Assembly (NCBI RefSeq): GCF_018294505.1
Contig: NC_057797.1
Location: 124,439,116 to 124,503,115 of the forward strand
DNA length: 64,000 nucleotides
Direction: 5' to 3'
DNA from: Triticum aestivum
Taxonomy: Eukaryota; Streptophyta; Magnoliopsida; Poales; Poaceae
In this document: positions 32,534-44,314 of the stretch, piece by piece
Layout of the letters: the number at the start of each line of letters is the position of its first letter
Numbering within the stretch: position 1 is the stretch's first letter
Notes under the pieces: model-generated
Database searches by the model: none
Told to the model about the DNA's origin: nothing
The model's input: the letters and a program-made list of their open reading frames with translations, nothing else
Made by a program: the position numbers and the translations under genes

Positions 32534-33206
32534 CTATATTTATACACACACATAGAGGAACAACGATCGTTGCGCATGAACGCGAGAGATAAAGAATGCC
32601 CGGTATGATGGGGAGGGGGAGGTGTGTGTGTGCGTCCATGCATGGGAGACCGACCTGAAGAAAAAGATTGCATGTGTGCAATGGATAATGCTGACTGGTA
32701 CTGTGTGTGCATGCATGCACGAGAGAAAGTTAATGGTACAATTATAAAGAGAAGATGACTGTGTGGGTCTAAAAGACTAGGCGACGTCATAATCAATGTA
32801 AAGTAGAATTCAAATATTTGAATAAGAGATCATGATGTTTGAAACCCATGCATGCATGAATATAACTGAGATATGTGTGGTGTGGTTTGGAAACAAGCAT
32901 GTTGTACTGTATACACATTGAACAAGGTCAGACTAATTTGTATTTGAGATATCGATGGTAGACATCGTTTGGACACATTGCATCTGTGCATGGACACACT
33001 ATTCTGATTGGCGATGATGGGTGGCTTTCGCATCACATATCTATATATATATATACCCATATATATATATATATGTATATATTATATTTTTTGCGATAAG
33101 TTTAACTTTAACTTTAACTTTGAAAGATGGTCGTCGGATGAGGCCAATCTGATGGTGTAGAGATGGCAAATTTGAGCACAACTGGCCATTGGATATCATC
33201 TAGATT
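32534..33206. other. Host sequence right of CACTA-1
   Basis: No gene recognised. It contains a TA-rich simple repeat at about 33,038-33,090 and a triple 'taactt' run at 33,100-33,120. Confidence 0.4.
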
Positions 33207-33576
33207 CCACCAGATTTTGCCACATGTACAATCTAGAAGACTCCATGGTTGAACTTAAGCATAATGCACAAACCTCAAAACACAAGCACTTCTTCTTTGT
33301 TCTAGAATCTTCCGTATCAGAATTGCCTGAATGTTTTCCTACATGATTTGCCATTATTTGTTTTTACTTTATGCCTTACAACGCACAATTCCATGAATCT
33401 TAAAATAGATTAGCTTTCTTATAAAAACTAGATGATTTTGAATGAAATGAACTATAAGAATTAAACGAACATCTACATCATGCATATATGACTCAAAGCT
33501 TACATGCTATAATGTGGTATTTATTCATAATTTGGTTGCCAAATCTCATGCATGCAATGCACGTGTACCTTACTAG
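33207..33576 (+). mobile_element. Helitron-like copy B, 3' end at right
   Basis: The reverse complement of copy A over about 370 bp, without the solo LTR and MITE. It ends CTTACTAG followed by T, with the hairpin region (slightly mutated, ATGCAATGCACG) 9 bp before CTAG. The 5' boundary is unclear because similarity to copy A stops at about 33,207. Copies A and B face outward, so one arm of a long-TIR element is an alternative reading. Confidence 0.6.
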
Positions 33577-34631
33577 TCTAAATTGTGTTTGTGTGTGTGT
33601 TGTGCTTGTTAAACACATTGTACGTAGTATATCATACATTGTTTCGATTCCAAACATCTAGCTAGAGTATACATGTACTATGATTTGAATTCAACATAAA
33701 ATCTATACATATCTTTGAATTTGAGATCATATGTACATGTAGTTCGTATTTATATAGGAATTTACTTCTCCTATATTCATGTCATGTGTTGTGAAGATAA
33801 TATTTGGATGGTTGTATAACTAACCCGAGTGCAATCCCATTCAAATAGGGAAAATGTACTCAAATTTAGTCCATATGCTAGACAAAACACATTGTTTTTT
33901 TATTGTTGAGGGAAGTGCAAATTGTTTTGGTGTTGTACACGTTATGTTTGTTGTCCTAATTTTTTTGTTTTTTTGTTGTATTTGAATGCATTTCTAGTAA
34001 TATAGTAAAACGGGACATAGCTCTCTCTAGTGATGAGGTGTGAATTGTCTTTATTTTTTGGGTACATGTTGAGCTTGTTCTCCCGAAATTTCAAGCCGCG
34101 CCTTGTTATGCCGAAATTTCAAGCTAGCGTCTTTGTCTATCGTGCTACGAAACTCCCGTCTCTTCAATCCGCGCCTTGTTACCGTGAAATATTTAAGATA
34201 TATCTTTGTCTCATTGTGCTCCACAACTCCCTCTATCTCAACCCACGCCTTGATATTCCAAAATTACAACGTGCGCGAAAACTCCCACCTCCTATGAAAT
34301 CCCGACATGCGAAATGCCCGTGATACCCCTGAACCGAAAGAACCGCCTAGCTCAAATGGGTGGGTGTAATTTTGTAGCAAACCCCACATTTCGGACAAGC
34401 GCGTCCCTAAGCCATGGTTCCCCACTCCCATCCCATCCGCCAACCCATTCGTACACCGAAGCCACGAAAACCCGCGAAGCCACACACCCTCCTCCGTCCG
34501 CCAACTAGCCGGAGCCTCTTCCTCGACGACATCGTCCATAGCAACACCTCGACGTCCCTCATCCATCGTACCGGATGAGGATCCATCATCGATCTCGTCG
34601 TCCCGCCAGTTCAGCCACCCCGTCCTCCACC
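33577..34631. other. Spacer and unclassified repeat left of CACTA-2
   Basis: 33,577-34,030 is AT-rich with no gene. 34,080-34,280 holds short direct repeats of 'gaaatttcaagc' and 'cgcgccttgtta'. 34,440-34,631 is open in one frame and would continue across the CACTA-2 insertion at 59,302 (reading PDEDPSSISSS and then FPSFFVPPPFP). I cannot name the family. Confidence 0.4.
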
Positions 34632-35150
34632 CACTACAAAAAAAGACACATCCTTGACATTTTGGGCCGAACGATTTTTTTTCTGTCATACATATGACAC
34701 TTCTATGACGATAATTGTGAGAAAACCCGGTATCATCATAGATGTGGTGGGCTCCTACTTCTATGACAAAAAATCATGACAGAAAATGGGCTTTTCGTCC
34801 TGGCGGGCTGGAGACGCAGCTGCATGACATTCTTTGGGCCATCCATGACAGAAAAAACCATGGTAGAAGTGAGGGGGAGGAAAATTTTGGGGAGTTCCCG
34901 GTTATGGTGGGAGGTCGGGGGCCGAGCGATGCGCGTTTCTCTTGTACACGTACGCGCGTGTGTGTGAGGCGTTGGCTCTAAATGAACCCGAGCGAGGCGT
35001 TGGGCTCTAACTGAACCCGAGCGATTGCACTGCAGGCTATGCGTTACTGAACCCGAGCGATCGATCGATGGCTGTTAACTGAACCCGATCGAGCGATTCC
35101 TTCACTACTGCTGCTAACTGAAGCCGATTGATGCTGCCTCTGGATGAACA
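34632..35150. repeat. Left terminal region of CACTA-2
   Basis: 'ttctatgac' and 'catgacaga' words recur between 34,690 and 34,870. From 34,980 to 35,120 'ctgaacccgagcga' is repeated four to five times. Confidence 0.6.
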
Positions 35151-35740
35151 GTGAGCGTTGCGGGGGAGGGGGGTGGATGAACAGTTCCCGGTGGGGGTGG
35201 ATGAACAGGACCCCGTGGTGTTGCCTCTGGATGAATAGGACCCCGATCGATCGAGCCGGTTGGGGCTGGATGAACAGGACCCCGTGGAGGGATGGATGAA
35301 CGGGACCACCCCGTGGAGGGCAGGATGAACAGTAGATGGTGGAGGGCAGGATGAACAGTACCCCGTGGAGGGGTGGTTGAACAGGAGCCCGTGGAGAGGG
35401 CTGGTTGAATAGTAACCGGTGTAGTAGCGCGCGGTGGAGGCTGGATGAACAATAGCTCGTGGAGGCTGGAGGGGGTCGACGGTGGAGATGAATAGTATCC
35501 CGTGGAGTCCCGTTTTGCCGTACGCCACACCCCTCCCGATGAACAGGACCCCCGTTTCGACCGTAGCGCTCCAACACAAGTTCGTTTCATCCGTTGTGCG
35601 GTACGCCACACCCCTCCCGATCAACAGGACCCCCGTTTCGATCGTGGGAGGTCCGTTTCCTCCGTTTTGCGATACGCTAGACCCCTCCCGGTGAACAGTA
35701 TCCCGTTTCGAACGTGGTCGGTCGAACACAAGGCTCTTTC
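35150..35740. repeat. Degenerate tandem repeat
   Basis: The words 'ggatgaacag' and 'accccgtgga' recur roughly every 30-60 bp. The 336-codon minus-strand ORF over this region and beyond is made of these repeats and is not called as a gene. Confidence 0.8.
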
Positions 35741-35799
35741 CTCCGTTCTGCGGTATGCCTGGCCTCGTTTCCATCGCCTGTTCCATCCAAGCCCTCCCG

Positions 35800-35886
35800 A
35801 TGAACAAGACGCATTTCGTTGCCTCCCCATGAACACGACGCATTTCGTTGCCTCCCCATGAACACGACGCATTCCGTTGCCTCCCC
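35800..35886. repeat. 29-bp tandem repeat, three copies
   Basis: Units start at 35,800, 35,829 and 35,858 with 'atgaacacgacgcatttcg' and differ at one or two bases. Confidence 0.9.
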
Positions 35887-36159
35887 ATGAACAAGATGAC
35901 GACACTATTTCTCCGTTCCGACCCAGCCATGTACACGATCCCTGGCCGTACATATGCGTGAGTAGGCGTTCGAGACCCCACCCATATGTACACATACGTG
36001 GCCGTATTTTCTTTCTTGCACCCTGTCCGCTGTACGTACGTGTACATGCTACGTGCGCGCCTCTACTACGACACGTGCGTGCCTCTACATCGACCAGTAT
36101 GTACGTACATGTTCGCGACCAGAATGACAATGCTACGTACGCTTCGACCAGGTGGGTTC

Positions 36160-36998
36160 CGACTATCAGGCACTTCCTTGCCTAGGAAGATCTAGCTGGT
36201 GGGTCCTAGCAGTCGGGGGGTGAATCATTTTATTTGTTTTTTGCCCGGATGCACTTCCTTGCGTGCGAAGGTGTAGCTGGTGGGTCCCAGTAGTCAGGGG
36301 GCTGGTGAGTCCCAGCGGTCAGGGGGCGAATCATTTTTTCGGACGCACTTCCTTGTGTGCGAAGATGTAGCTCGTGTGCCCGAGCAGTCAGGGGGCAAAT
36401 CATTTTTTCGTGAAATACGGTGGCCCGTCCGGTGGGTCCCCAATGTCAAGTGGAGGAATAATTATTTTGCGCGTAATAAGGAGGCACTTCCTTGCGGCTG
36501 CCATGGACCCAGCTGTCAGCCTCTTCACGCACAGTACTCTTCCGATGGAAGTCGGTCGTTGACCATGTTGACCACGCCACGCCGAGAGCACCAGGGCAGT
36601 GTTCTGGACGACGGCGAGGCCTAGGAAGGGGACGATGCGGAGCCGGGGAAGACGCAGCAGTGGAAGCCCGCGCAGAGAGGAGTACGAGGGTTCACTGGTT
36701 CGGCTGCGGTGTGAGGCTGCCGTCACCGCAGAATAACAGGGGTGTGGGTGAGTAGAAGGATGGCCTGGCCAGCGGTGGGAGTAGTACGGGGTGGTGAGGC
36801 CTCCGCGGCATCACAGCCGGCCACGGGAGGGAGGAGCACGCGACATGACCGGCGCTGCTTTGGGCGGTTGGAGCAAGAAGACCAGAGGTTGAAGAAGCAC
36901 TACAGCCATTGGATCGACATCGTACGATCACTGCAGGTAGAATCGTTTATATTGACTAAGTTGACAAAGCCCTTGGTACGTGTCAACTTAGTAGGCCC
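36160..36998. repeat. Repeat array shared with window start
   Basis: 'cacttccttgcgtgcgaag' followed by 'gtagctggtgggtccca' occurs four times between 36,165 and 36,400. The part 36,410-36,998 is the full unit that also forms bases 1-690. Confidence 0.75.
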
Positions 36999-38680
36999 AT
37001 AGCTCGGATTTGGCAGAGAACATATAGCCCATTTGCGATTTGTAAGAATGTACAACCCATTTTTTAATTCTAATGGAATTACTACAACCCATTTGCAGTT
37101 TGTTAAAAGTACAACCCAACTTCTAGCTAGGACAACGATTAATAATTTCAAACAACCTCTCAAAATAGAATTCAAAAAAAATTCCCATATTTTGATGGGA
37201 TCCAAAATATTTTTATTCGAAATTTCTAGTTAGGTTAAATATAATTTCAAAATAAATCTGTATTACGTTAAAATCCAACGAAATATTGCACGCGCAACAA
37301 GTAATGAAATTAAAATTTTCAAATTCCAAAAATAATATATTTTTCAAACTAATTACGTGTTTGGTGCATACTAACTGTCCAGTTATTATAATTACATCCC
37401 ATTTATTATTTCTTAAAGTCCATTTTCTTGCTAAGCCTAATGCATACCTCCTAGGAAAGTTTGCAGCCCAGCGGGGCGGAGAATAACAAGTTGACCCGGA
37501 TATTGTGTACAACTGTCGGCCCATTTGCATTGCTGATGTTGAAAAAAACTATTTTTTATAGACACATTTAACTTTTTTGTATAGATAAGGAACATTTTGT
37601 ATACACACATTTAACAATTTTTAAATACATGATTAACATTTTTTAAAACATATTTTTTAGTCAACAGTGGGCCCACAGCGAGCGGAGGAGGTCACAATAC
37701 ACATATTTTTTAAATACATGATTAACACTTTTGCAAAAACAATTAGCCCACAGCGAGTCAATTAGCTCCAGTCGGCCAACAGTGGGCCGACAGGACCCAA
37801 TCAGTCCACAGTGGGCCGACAGGGGCCAGTCGGCCAGCTGTAGGCCGACTGGAATCCAATCGGCCTGCTGTGGGCCGACTAGGCCCAGTCGGCCTGCAGC
37901 GGGCCGATGGTGTATTATTTTTGAAAAAAATTACCCAGCGTAATATTTATGAAAATTAATAAATAAATGTATTATTTAAAAAATAGCGAAAAAGGCATGT
38001 GTAGTACAGTACAACCTAACATGGTTACTCAGCCTACATTCAGTGACGCCGGAAAGGCCCAAACAAGGCTTCTGTTCAACTTTTTGAAGTCACTAAGCTC
38101 AATTAATAGCTTAAGAAAAAAGTTAGATTACAGTGGAACCTAATTAAAAGCTGTCATGAGCAAATAAATAATTCAACGGGTCCCACTTGTGCGTGTGCGT
38201 GTGTGTGTGAGAGAGAGAGAGAGAGAGATAGAGAGATAGAGAGAGAGACCCATCGGTTAATGCTCGTAAATACATCTTTCAGCCATATGCATTGCTAATG
38301 CTGAGTAAAAACTTATATAGTTGAAACAATCATATAGAACATCATAGCACACTGGACTTGCATACAAAAATTTCACGCAGGCGGCACAATCAGGATGGAA
38401 GCAGTGGATTGCTACGGGAAGGGCTATGTTGAAACCAAAGAAGTTGTACATAACAGTTCATCGTCTTTATCAATGATGGGGAAATATCTTGAATGTTGTG
38501 CAAAGAAAACAAACAGACAACACAATAAGTTCTCCTAGCACATTAAGTTGACGTACAACCCTTTCTCCAAAAGTTCAGGTACAAAATTAGAACAGGTCAC
38601 AATCAAATGTACTGGCATATCAGTGCTTCACACCCATAGCTCGGATTTAACTAGTATCTGACAAGATTCAGTTGTTACCT
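36999..38680. other. AT-rich interior of CACTA-2 with short repeats
   Basis: No gene. 37,755-37,912 is a block of 'cagtcggcc' and 'gggccgac' repeats with about 36-bp spacing. A GT/GA microsatellite lies at about 38,190-38,250. Confidence 0.6.
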
Positions 38681-38684
38681 CTAA

Positions 38685-39488
38685 TTAGAGCACATCCAGG
38701 CAGCCAGCCCTGCCTCTTCTCCCAAAGAAGCAGTGGCCTTCGCCTCGTGATGGAGTAGGCCATGTGCCCTCCATCGTTTCGAGCAACATGGGGAAAGTCT
38801 GACGTTGACTCCTGTAATGGACATCGTTGACGGACCCTGGCACCAGCGGCAGCGGCAGGACTTCGATTGATGGATTGACCACTTCTTCGACATGCACGAA
38901 CACTCGATACAGGTACATCCCTAATGTGGTTCGCGACGGCCTTGGTGGCGACAAATAGTACAACCCTGGTTCCTACACCGGTATCTCAACACCAATCACC
39001 TTCGGTATGGTGGACGGCTTCTTCATCCATGCCATAACTGTCAGAGCCCAGCTGTCTCGAGGAACAAACATACTTACGAGCTCACCTCCAAGGTTCTTGA
39101 TAAGCTCGTTCATGGACTCGCTGTTCCAAGCACGTCGAGGCATGCTGTGGAAGGTAAGCTTTGTTAAAAACTCAAGCTCAGAGGGTACCGAGCCGCATCC
39201 TGGGTGCCACCGATCAAAGCTCACCAGCGCGCCATCACAGAACAAACGCCAGGAAGATTTGAACACATGACTGCAGTCAAAAGTTGTCCGGAACCTGACG
39301 AAGAAATCATCCGGTGGCGGACAGACTTCGACGAGCAAGTAACTTATTTGGATGTCGTGCTCAATGCCAAGAGCTTTGACAAGGTCATTCAGCGAGACGG
39401 GAGGCCGGTCGCCGTTGATGGTTACCATCAGCACTTTGTCGGCAAACTGGTCGTCAAGCGCTGCCATGCCACCGTTGAGCGACAGCAT
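38685..39488 (-). pseudogene. DUF4283-like protein, one in-frame stop
   Basis: A minus-strand frame from an ATG at 39,488 (SLNGGMAALDDQFADKVLM) to a TAG at 38,973, then in the same frame to a TAA at 38,685. The part PDDFFVRFRTTFDCSHVF, then LVSFDRWHPGCGS and LTFHSMPRRAWN, resembles the DUF4283 fold common in cereal genomes, often near transposons. After the TAG the protein continues naturally (EPGLYYLSPPRPSRTT). The stop is plausibly a CAG-to-TAG change. A likely family N-terminus (AGDPEVRPAFSRC) lies in frame before the ATG but behind another stop. The role is unknown; the domain is thought to bind nucleic acid in some proteins. Confidence 0.65.
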
Positions 39489-39659
39489 GCAGCGACTGAA
39501 GGCAGGACGGACCTCAGGATCTCCGGCTCAGAGATCCGTGTTGACCGGCACATGATAGTGCGCTTGAGTACAGGGAGTGCTGGAGGGGGATTTGGGGGAA
39601 CTGGAGTAGGAATCGAGATTCTAGAGGTGGGGGACTGCGGATGAAAAGGTAGCATGAAT

Positions 39660-40382
39660 TTCGAGCACGCGCCAATATGCTCTCGGTGCGCAAGTGCATG
39701 AAAACACCGGTGGGGCCCACATGTCGGCCTAAGAGTCCTTATTCACTCTTTCTTGGAGAGCCCAGTCTTTTTTTAGGATCTTTTGAGAGCCCGGCCTGAG
39801 AGTCATAATTGACCTGTTTGGCATTGCGTTACTACTCAGCCCATATTCAACGACACCTCACTGGCACAAACAAGTGTACATCATCGAAAAGACACTGAGC
39901 TCAAATTATATAACTTCAAAAAAGGAGATATACTCTGAACACTGGAGAATGGTGATGCCATCATTTAGCCCACCGGTAGTTCGAGACAATAAACAGTTCG
40001 AAACAATAATATATACAACATTCAAACACTGACTAGTGACTACTACTGACATAAACAGCAAGACATGATAGTTCATAAGAAGTCTTGCTACACCACCAAA
40101 ACACACCCATCTGCAGCGCTCAGTTTCTCGTGATCCAGACGAGAATGACATTCTAAACAGAAGCAACTATTACATAGTAAGAGTGACATAGACGAGGATG
40201 ACCAAATGACAAGGACTATGCATAACAAAAGAAAGAACTACCCATCCAGAACCAGCAGCAAAGATAACAAAGTCATTCGAAGAGATGATCCAACACCATC
40301 ATAATTTGCAGCCCCGCTTCAGCGACCAGTGATCCGGAGACACCAGTACTCCACCCTTTCGATGCAACAGCCCAATTACCTA
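39660..40382. other. Spacer between DUF4283-like and F-box genes
   Basis: No gene seen. The sequence is AT-rich, and 39,835-39,905 resembles 38,020-38,105 ('ctcagcc..cattca..gacgcc' pattern), suggesting an old local duplication. Confidence 0.35.
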
Positions 40383-42497
40383 TCAACCTGAAGGCTCGAA
40401 CCACATCACTGCCTGTCGTAATTGAGACATCCAAGGATCAAAGTTAATTCGGATGCCTTTGTCATTCTCACCTTCTTTTGGCTGCAGGCTGTATCGTTGA
40501 CAATCAGGGGAGTTTGCTCCCAAACTCCTAGAGCTCGCCGTGTTGACACAGTTTTCCATATCAAACAGAGCCTCTCTGCCATCAAGGTCCTTCCAACGGT
40601 GATCTCCTGGTTAATCGGATAATTGAGTCCGAGAAACAGAGAGTGTGAACAAAGGCTGTTTACCCGCCTCCAACTAAAAAATCCTAATGGCCCCAACAAG
40701 CTGGTATCTTGCTCATAGACGTAATAGCCACTGTCCGGATACTCACGTATTACACGGTGCTTGTATACAGTGGGGTTTTTGCAATATTACTTTTCCGGTT
40801 CATGTGTCCGAATGATCATCAGTCTTTTGCCATCGTCTGATCGAGCGAGGAACCAGTTGTGCTTCCCTGTTTTTGGCAAAGGTGGTGTGATTACAAAGGG
40901 CAGTAACTGTAGGGACACTTCATCATATCAAAAAGGATAGGCATTGTTAATGTAAGATCAACATTGTTCAGAGTATGAGTAGGATAATGCAAGAAACAAC
41001 ATTGATATGTCCCTGCTGGAACTGGGAGGAAAATACAAGGAAATGTATACTGGGTTCGAAAATATAGAAGTGCCATGCATGGTTATACTCATGTTATCTC
41101 GCAATCGATTCTTCACAGGAAACTACGATGTCATGCATGTTATGTAATCATGTTCTGTCCTCACAAACAAATTCTTCAAGGTAACTAATAGACCATGCAT
41201 TGCTATATACTCGTGTTCTGTGGGAAAAATTTTTGTGAGGATATTATTCTAGCCATTGATTGCTGAAGGGCGAATATAGGTATGTACACATGGTAAGCAT
41301 TGCAGGATTTCACTACTACCAAATATAGAGTTCTTCATATGCACATTTACTACCCTAATGTATGCTTAGATGAAACCAACAGTGTGGTGCATGTTTGTAC
41401 ATCATGAAAATGAGGAAACTAACATGGCCATTGATACACAGTCATATTTAGTAGTAGTATATAAATTACTGTAAAATAAGGATAATATCCATATATTCCT
41501 AACCGTTTGATTATTCAGGGTACAAATTGGCTGTAATGACATGGTCACAATCGCATGAATTAACTCATTCCAAATATAGCTGATTTACGGCGTCTCTAAT
41601 ACATTGCCATAGTTCAACTCAAATTCTGCTCAAACAGAGATATGCCAATCATCACAAAATGTTCAAACAGTGTCATGGTGTCATCATTAACATGAGAGGA
41701 AACAACTTACACGCGCCGTCCCGGCAATACGTGGCGCCATCTGCTTTGTCGATTGCGTAGATGATGCCATTGTGTTCAATAGCATCATAGAAGTGTGTAT
41801 CAGCTTTGACGATGATCCACTGCAAGCCGAGTTGTCTCCAGCTAAAGAAGGCACCAGCGTAAAGATAGGCGAGTCCGCAGTCGAACAAGGCAATTAGCTT
41901 GAAGTCTGTGTAATTCGCATGTCGTGTGGGCACTTGGCAGATTACAATCTTCTGCAAAACAAGGTCCGTCCAACCGACGTAGTAATCTAGATGACTTGGA
42001 CCGCGATGGTAATACTCTATATAATCCAACGAAGGAAGGATAATCTCATGGGAGGTCTGGAAGTTCACGAGCACCAACTCTTTACCGTCTTCTCTGAAGG
42101 CTGCCATCCAGTGGGAGTTCATGCTGACCCAGTACAGACCTGCCAAGAAGTTTCGGGCGATGGTGATCAGATCAATGTTGAGGGAAATGATGTACGGTGA
42201 CCCACTACATACCTGCAAAGAAGTTTCGGCTATGGAGATCGGATTGAAGTCGAGGGGCATCATGCACGCCTCCGTATCATGGTGAGACAATCTCGCAAGA
42301 CCAGATAGCAGCAAGCAGGGTGTCTTGAAAAGCTTAGGCCTCGCTTCGACGATGGCCGTCTGCATGTCCCTCGAGCATGCAGCCAGCCGCAGGGCGCTCA
42401 ACATATCCATACACGAACAACAGAGGTCGAGGATGTCACTGGGGAGATTGCTCCAATCGCGGCTCATATGGATGCTGCGCGGTTCATGTTCGGCCAT
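40383..42497 (-). pseudogene. F-box/DUF295 protein, two exons, broken
   Basis: Exon 1 runs from an ATG at 42,497 to a donor GTAAGT at 41,710. It has an F-box near the start (RDWSNLPSDILDLCCSCMD) and DUF295-like features later (SHWMAAFREDGKELVLVNF, GIIYAIDKADGATYCRD). Exon 2 begins at 40,906 after CCCTACAG, reads WFLARSDDGKRLMIIRTHE and ends WMSQLRQAVMWFEPSG with TGA at 40,383. Damage: exon 1 ends in phase 1 but exon 2 needs phase 0; a TAA follows HEPEK; and a frameshift lies before GREALFDMENCV. A larger ORF start at 42,605 exists but adds non-conserved sequence. The ancestral role was probably substrate recognition in an SCF ubiquitin ligase. Confidence 0.8.
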
Positions 42498-42903
42498 GGT
42501 GGAGTTTGGAAGGGGGCTTGATTTATGGGGGAGAAGGATGTCGATGCTGGAGCGGCTAGCGAGGGAATAGTGGTACTGGGGGAGGCAAGTGAGGCGACGG
42601 TACACGGGGGCACAGTGAGCTGGAGACGGAGGAGGAGATGGAGATGGAGTGGTGCTATGGGAGCGGAGAGGGAGACGAGGCGAGGCACTAATGTGCTATA
42701 CAGCAGCGGTGACAGACTGCACTGTGCACAGGGTGAGGCTGACTTTGGTAACCCGAACACGCTGCCTGGACTAGTGTCAGGCGCGGGGTGTTGTCACTTC
42801 ACTGTGAGGACCGGATGAATAGTATTTTGACCATCAAGTGTACCACAGTTGTACCTACATGAGTACTCCAGTATTGTATAGCATAAATAGGTCTCCCGTG
42901 CTA

Positions 42904-42934
42904 GCATGCACGAGAACCAAATTCTCGTGCATGC
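42904..42934. repeat. Perfect 13-bp hairpin
   Basis: GCATGCACGAGAA, a five-base loop CCAAA, then TTCTCGTGCATGC. It lies in the spacer between the divergent F-box and exonuclease-like genes, 640 bp before the latter's ATG. Possible bidirectional terminator, MITE remnant or protein site; unknown. Confidence 0.85.
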
Positions 42935-43561
42935 CCAATCAACGCTCTGCCACGATGCATGCAGTGGTCGTTCTGGTGCATCAAGGACGGCATGCAGATT
43001 GTTCCACACTTGAGAAGAGGAAAAATGGAAAGGTAGAACGCAGCAGCAGAGGAAGAGAATGCTGGCTAATGAGGCTGGGAGGGGATCAAGCAGGAAGTTA
43101 ATGCTCCACGCCTAAAGGTTTTGGGAAAACCTGATTTTCATAAGGTGACTTATACTCACCTAAACGGACGGAATATTCCTTAACCAGAGAATGTTGTGTC
43201 TCCCACTCACGCACTCAAAAAAAACTACGACACATTTTTTATATGTTTGCATAGGTCCCACCTATCAGGAAGGATGGGCACGTACACGAACATGTATGAC
43301 TCATCAGTCTACTCGCATAGCCTTTTCCTTTAGTCTACCTAGCCGTCTAATCAACTGCCTGCACGCCACTTCTCCCATTTACTTCTCCATCTGGAACCGA
43401 TTCTCCTCGGCTTCTTCACCTCCCCTTCGTCTTCATTTGCATCCAAACCCCACTGCATTCACATTGTCTTAACCTCTTTAAATAACCATCTACTACTTCA
43501 CTTAGACTAACCATCTAATCCCAATTCTCCAAACCATAGCCCTCCGTTCCAGCGGTTCCAA

Positions 43562-44314
43562 ATGGCGATAGAGATCGAGATGCATGTTTTTAGCGTCCAA
43601 CATGTCCTCGTCGAAGGATCGATGCGCATAGTTGCCACCGTCACCGTCCATCCAAGGGTTGTTCGGCAGTGGATCAACAATGTATCCAACTCCCTTGAAA
43701 AGGTAGAGATGAAGGTCATCGGTCTCGACGCAGAGTACACGGAGCGTGCCCCTCGGAAGATCCAGCGCGCCGCCGTCCTTCAGCTATGCCTCGAAGATGA
43801 TGTTTTGGTGTACCACATCATACACTCGCCCTCCATACCAGGTGAGCTTCACGATTTCTTGTCTCGGGAGGACGTATACTTCTATGGGGCAGCCATTGAA
43901 GGGGACAAACAGAAGCTGGAGCCGTACAACCTTGATTTGAATAGCATCGCTGACCTACAAACCAGAATCAAAATTCCTGCAGAAGTTTGTGATAAACATA
44001 CACCATCCCTATTCGACGTAGCAAATTTTGTGCTCGGTACAATTCTTCAGAAGGGTGACGAGACGGTGGCATTAAGGTCGTCTGGATGGGAGAATTATCC
44101 CTTGACGTACGACCGGATAAAATAAGCTGCCCTCAATGCCCGTGTCAGTTTCGAGATAGCTGCAAGGTCCAAAGAGCTTGTTGTGAAGCCGTCTCCCACA
44201 GAGAAGAAGAAGAAGAAGAAGAAGAAGAAGAAGAAGAAGAAGAAGAAGAAGAAGAAGAAGAAGAAGAAGAAGAAGAAGAAGCTGCACCAGCAGGAGGGCA
44301 TTATGGATGGATGA
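43562..44314 (+). pseudogene. DEDDy 3'-5' exonuclease-like gene with stop in motif III
   Basis: Paralogue of 2,244-2,963. Exo I is VIGLDAEYTERAP near residue 60 (D-x-E intact). Exo II is FYGAAIEGDKQKLE (Asp intact). Exo III should read K-Y-A-A-L-D-A, but here the Tyr codon is TAA (44,123-44,125) and the Asp is Asn (AALNARVSFEIA follows in frame). After the stop the frame stays open through a GAA/AAG microsatellite that would encode 26 consecutive lysines, to a TGA at 44,312. If translated as is, the protein is 187 residues and lacks motif III. The upstream 'ctttaaataacc' near 43,478 is a candidate TATA box. The first ATG agrees with the paralogue layout. Confidence 0.75.
44203..44281 (+). repeat. 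GAA/AAG trinucleotide microsatellite
   Basis: About 26 uninterrupted units, in frame with the exonuclease-like pseudogene beyond its stop codon. The long poly-E and poly-L ORFs here are artefacts of this repeat. Confidence 0.97.

Noticed and set aside
35037..36047. 336-codon minus-strand ORF
   Set aside because: It is built from degenerate tandem repeats around 'gatgaacag' and 'accccgtgg'; residues repeat with the DNA unit and no domain is visible.
42498..42605. Extended N-terminus of the F-box protein
   Set aside because: The upstream ATG adds a non-conserved leader; the ATG at 42,497 precedes the F-box at the usual distance.
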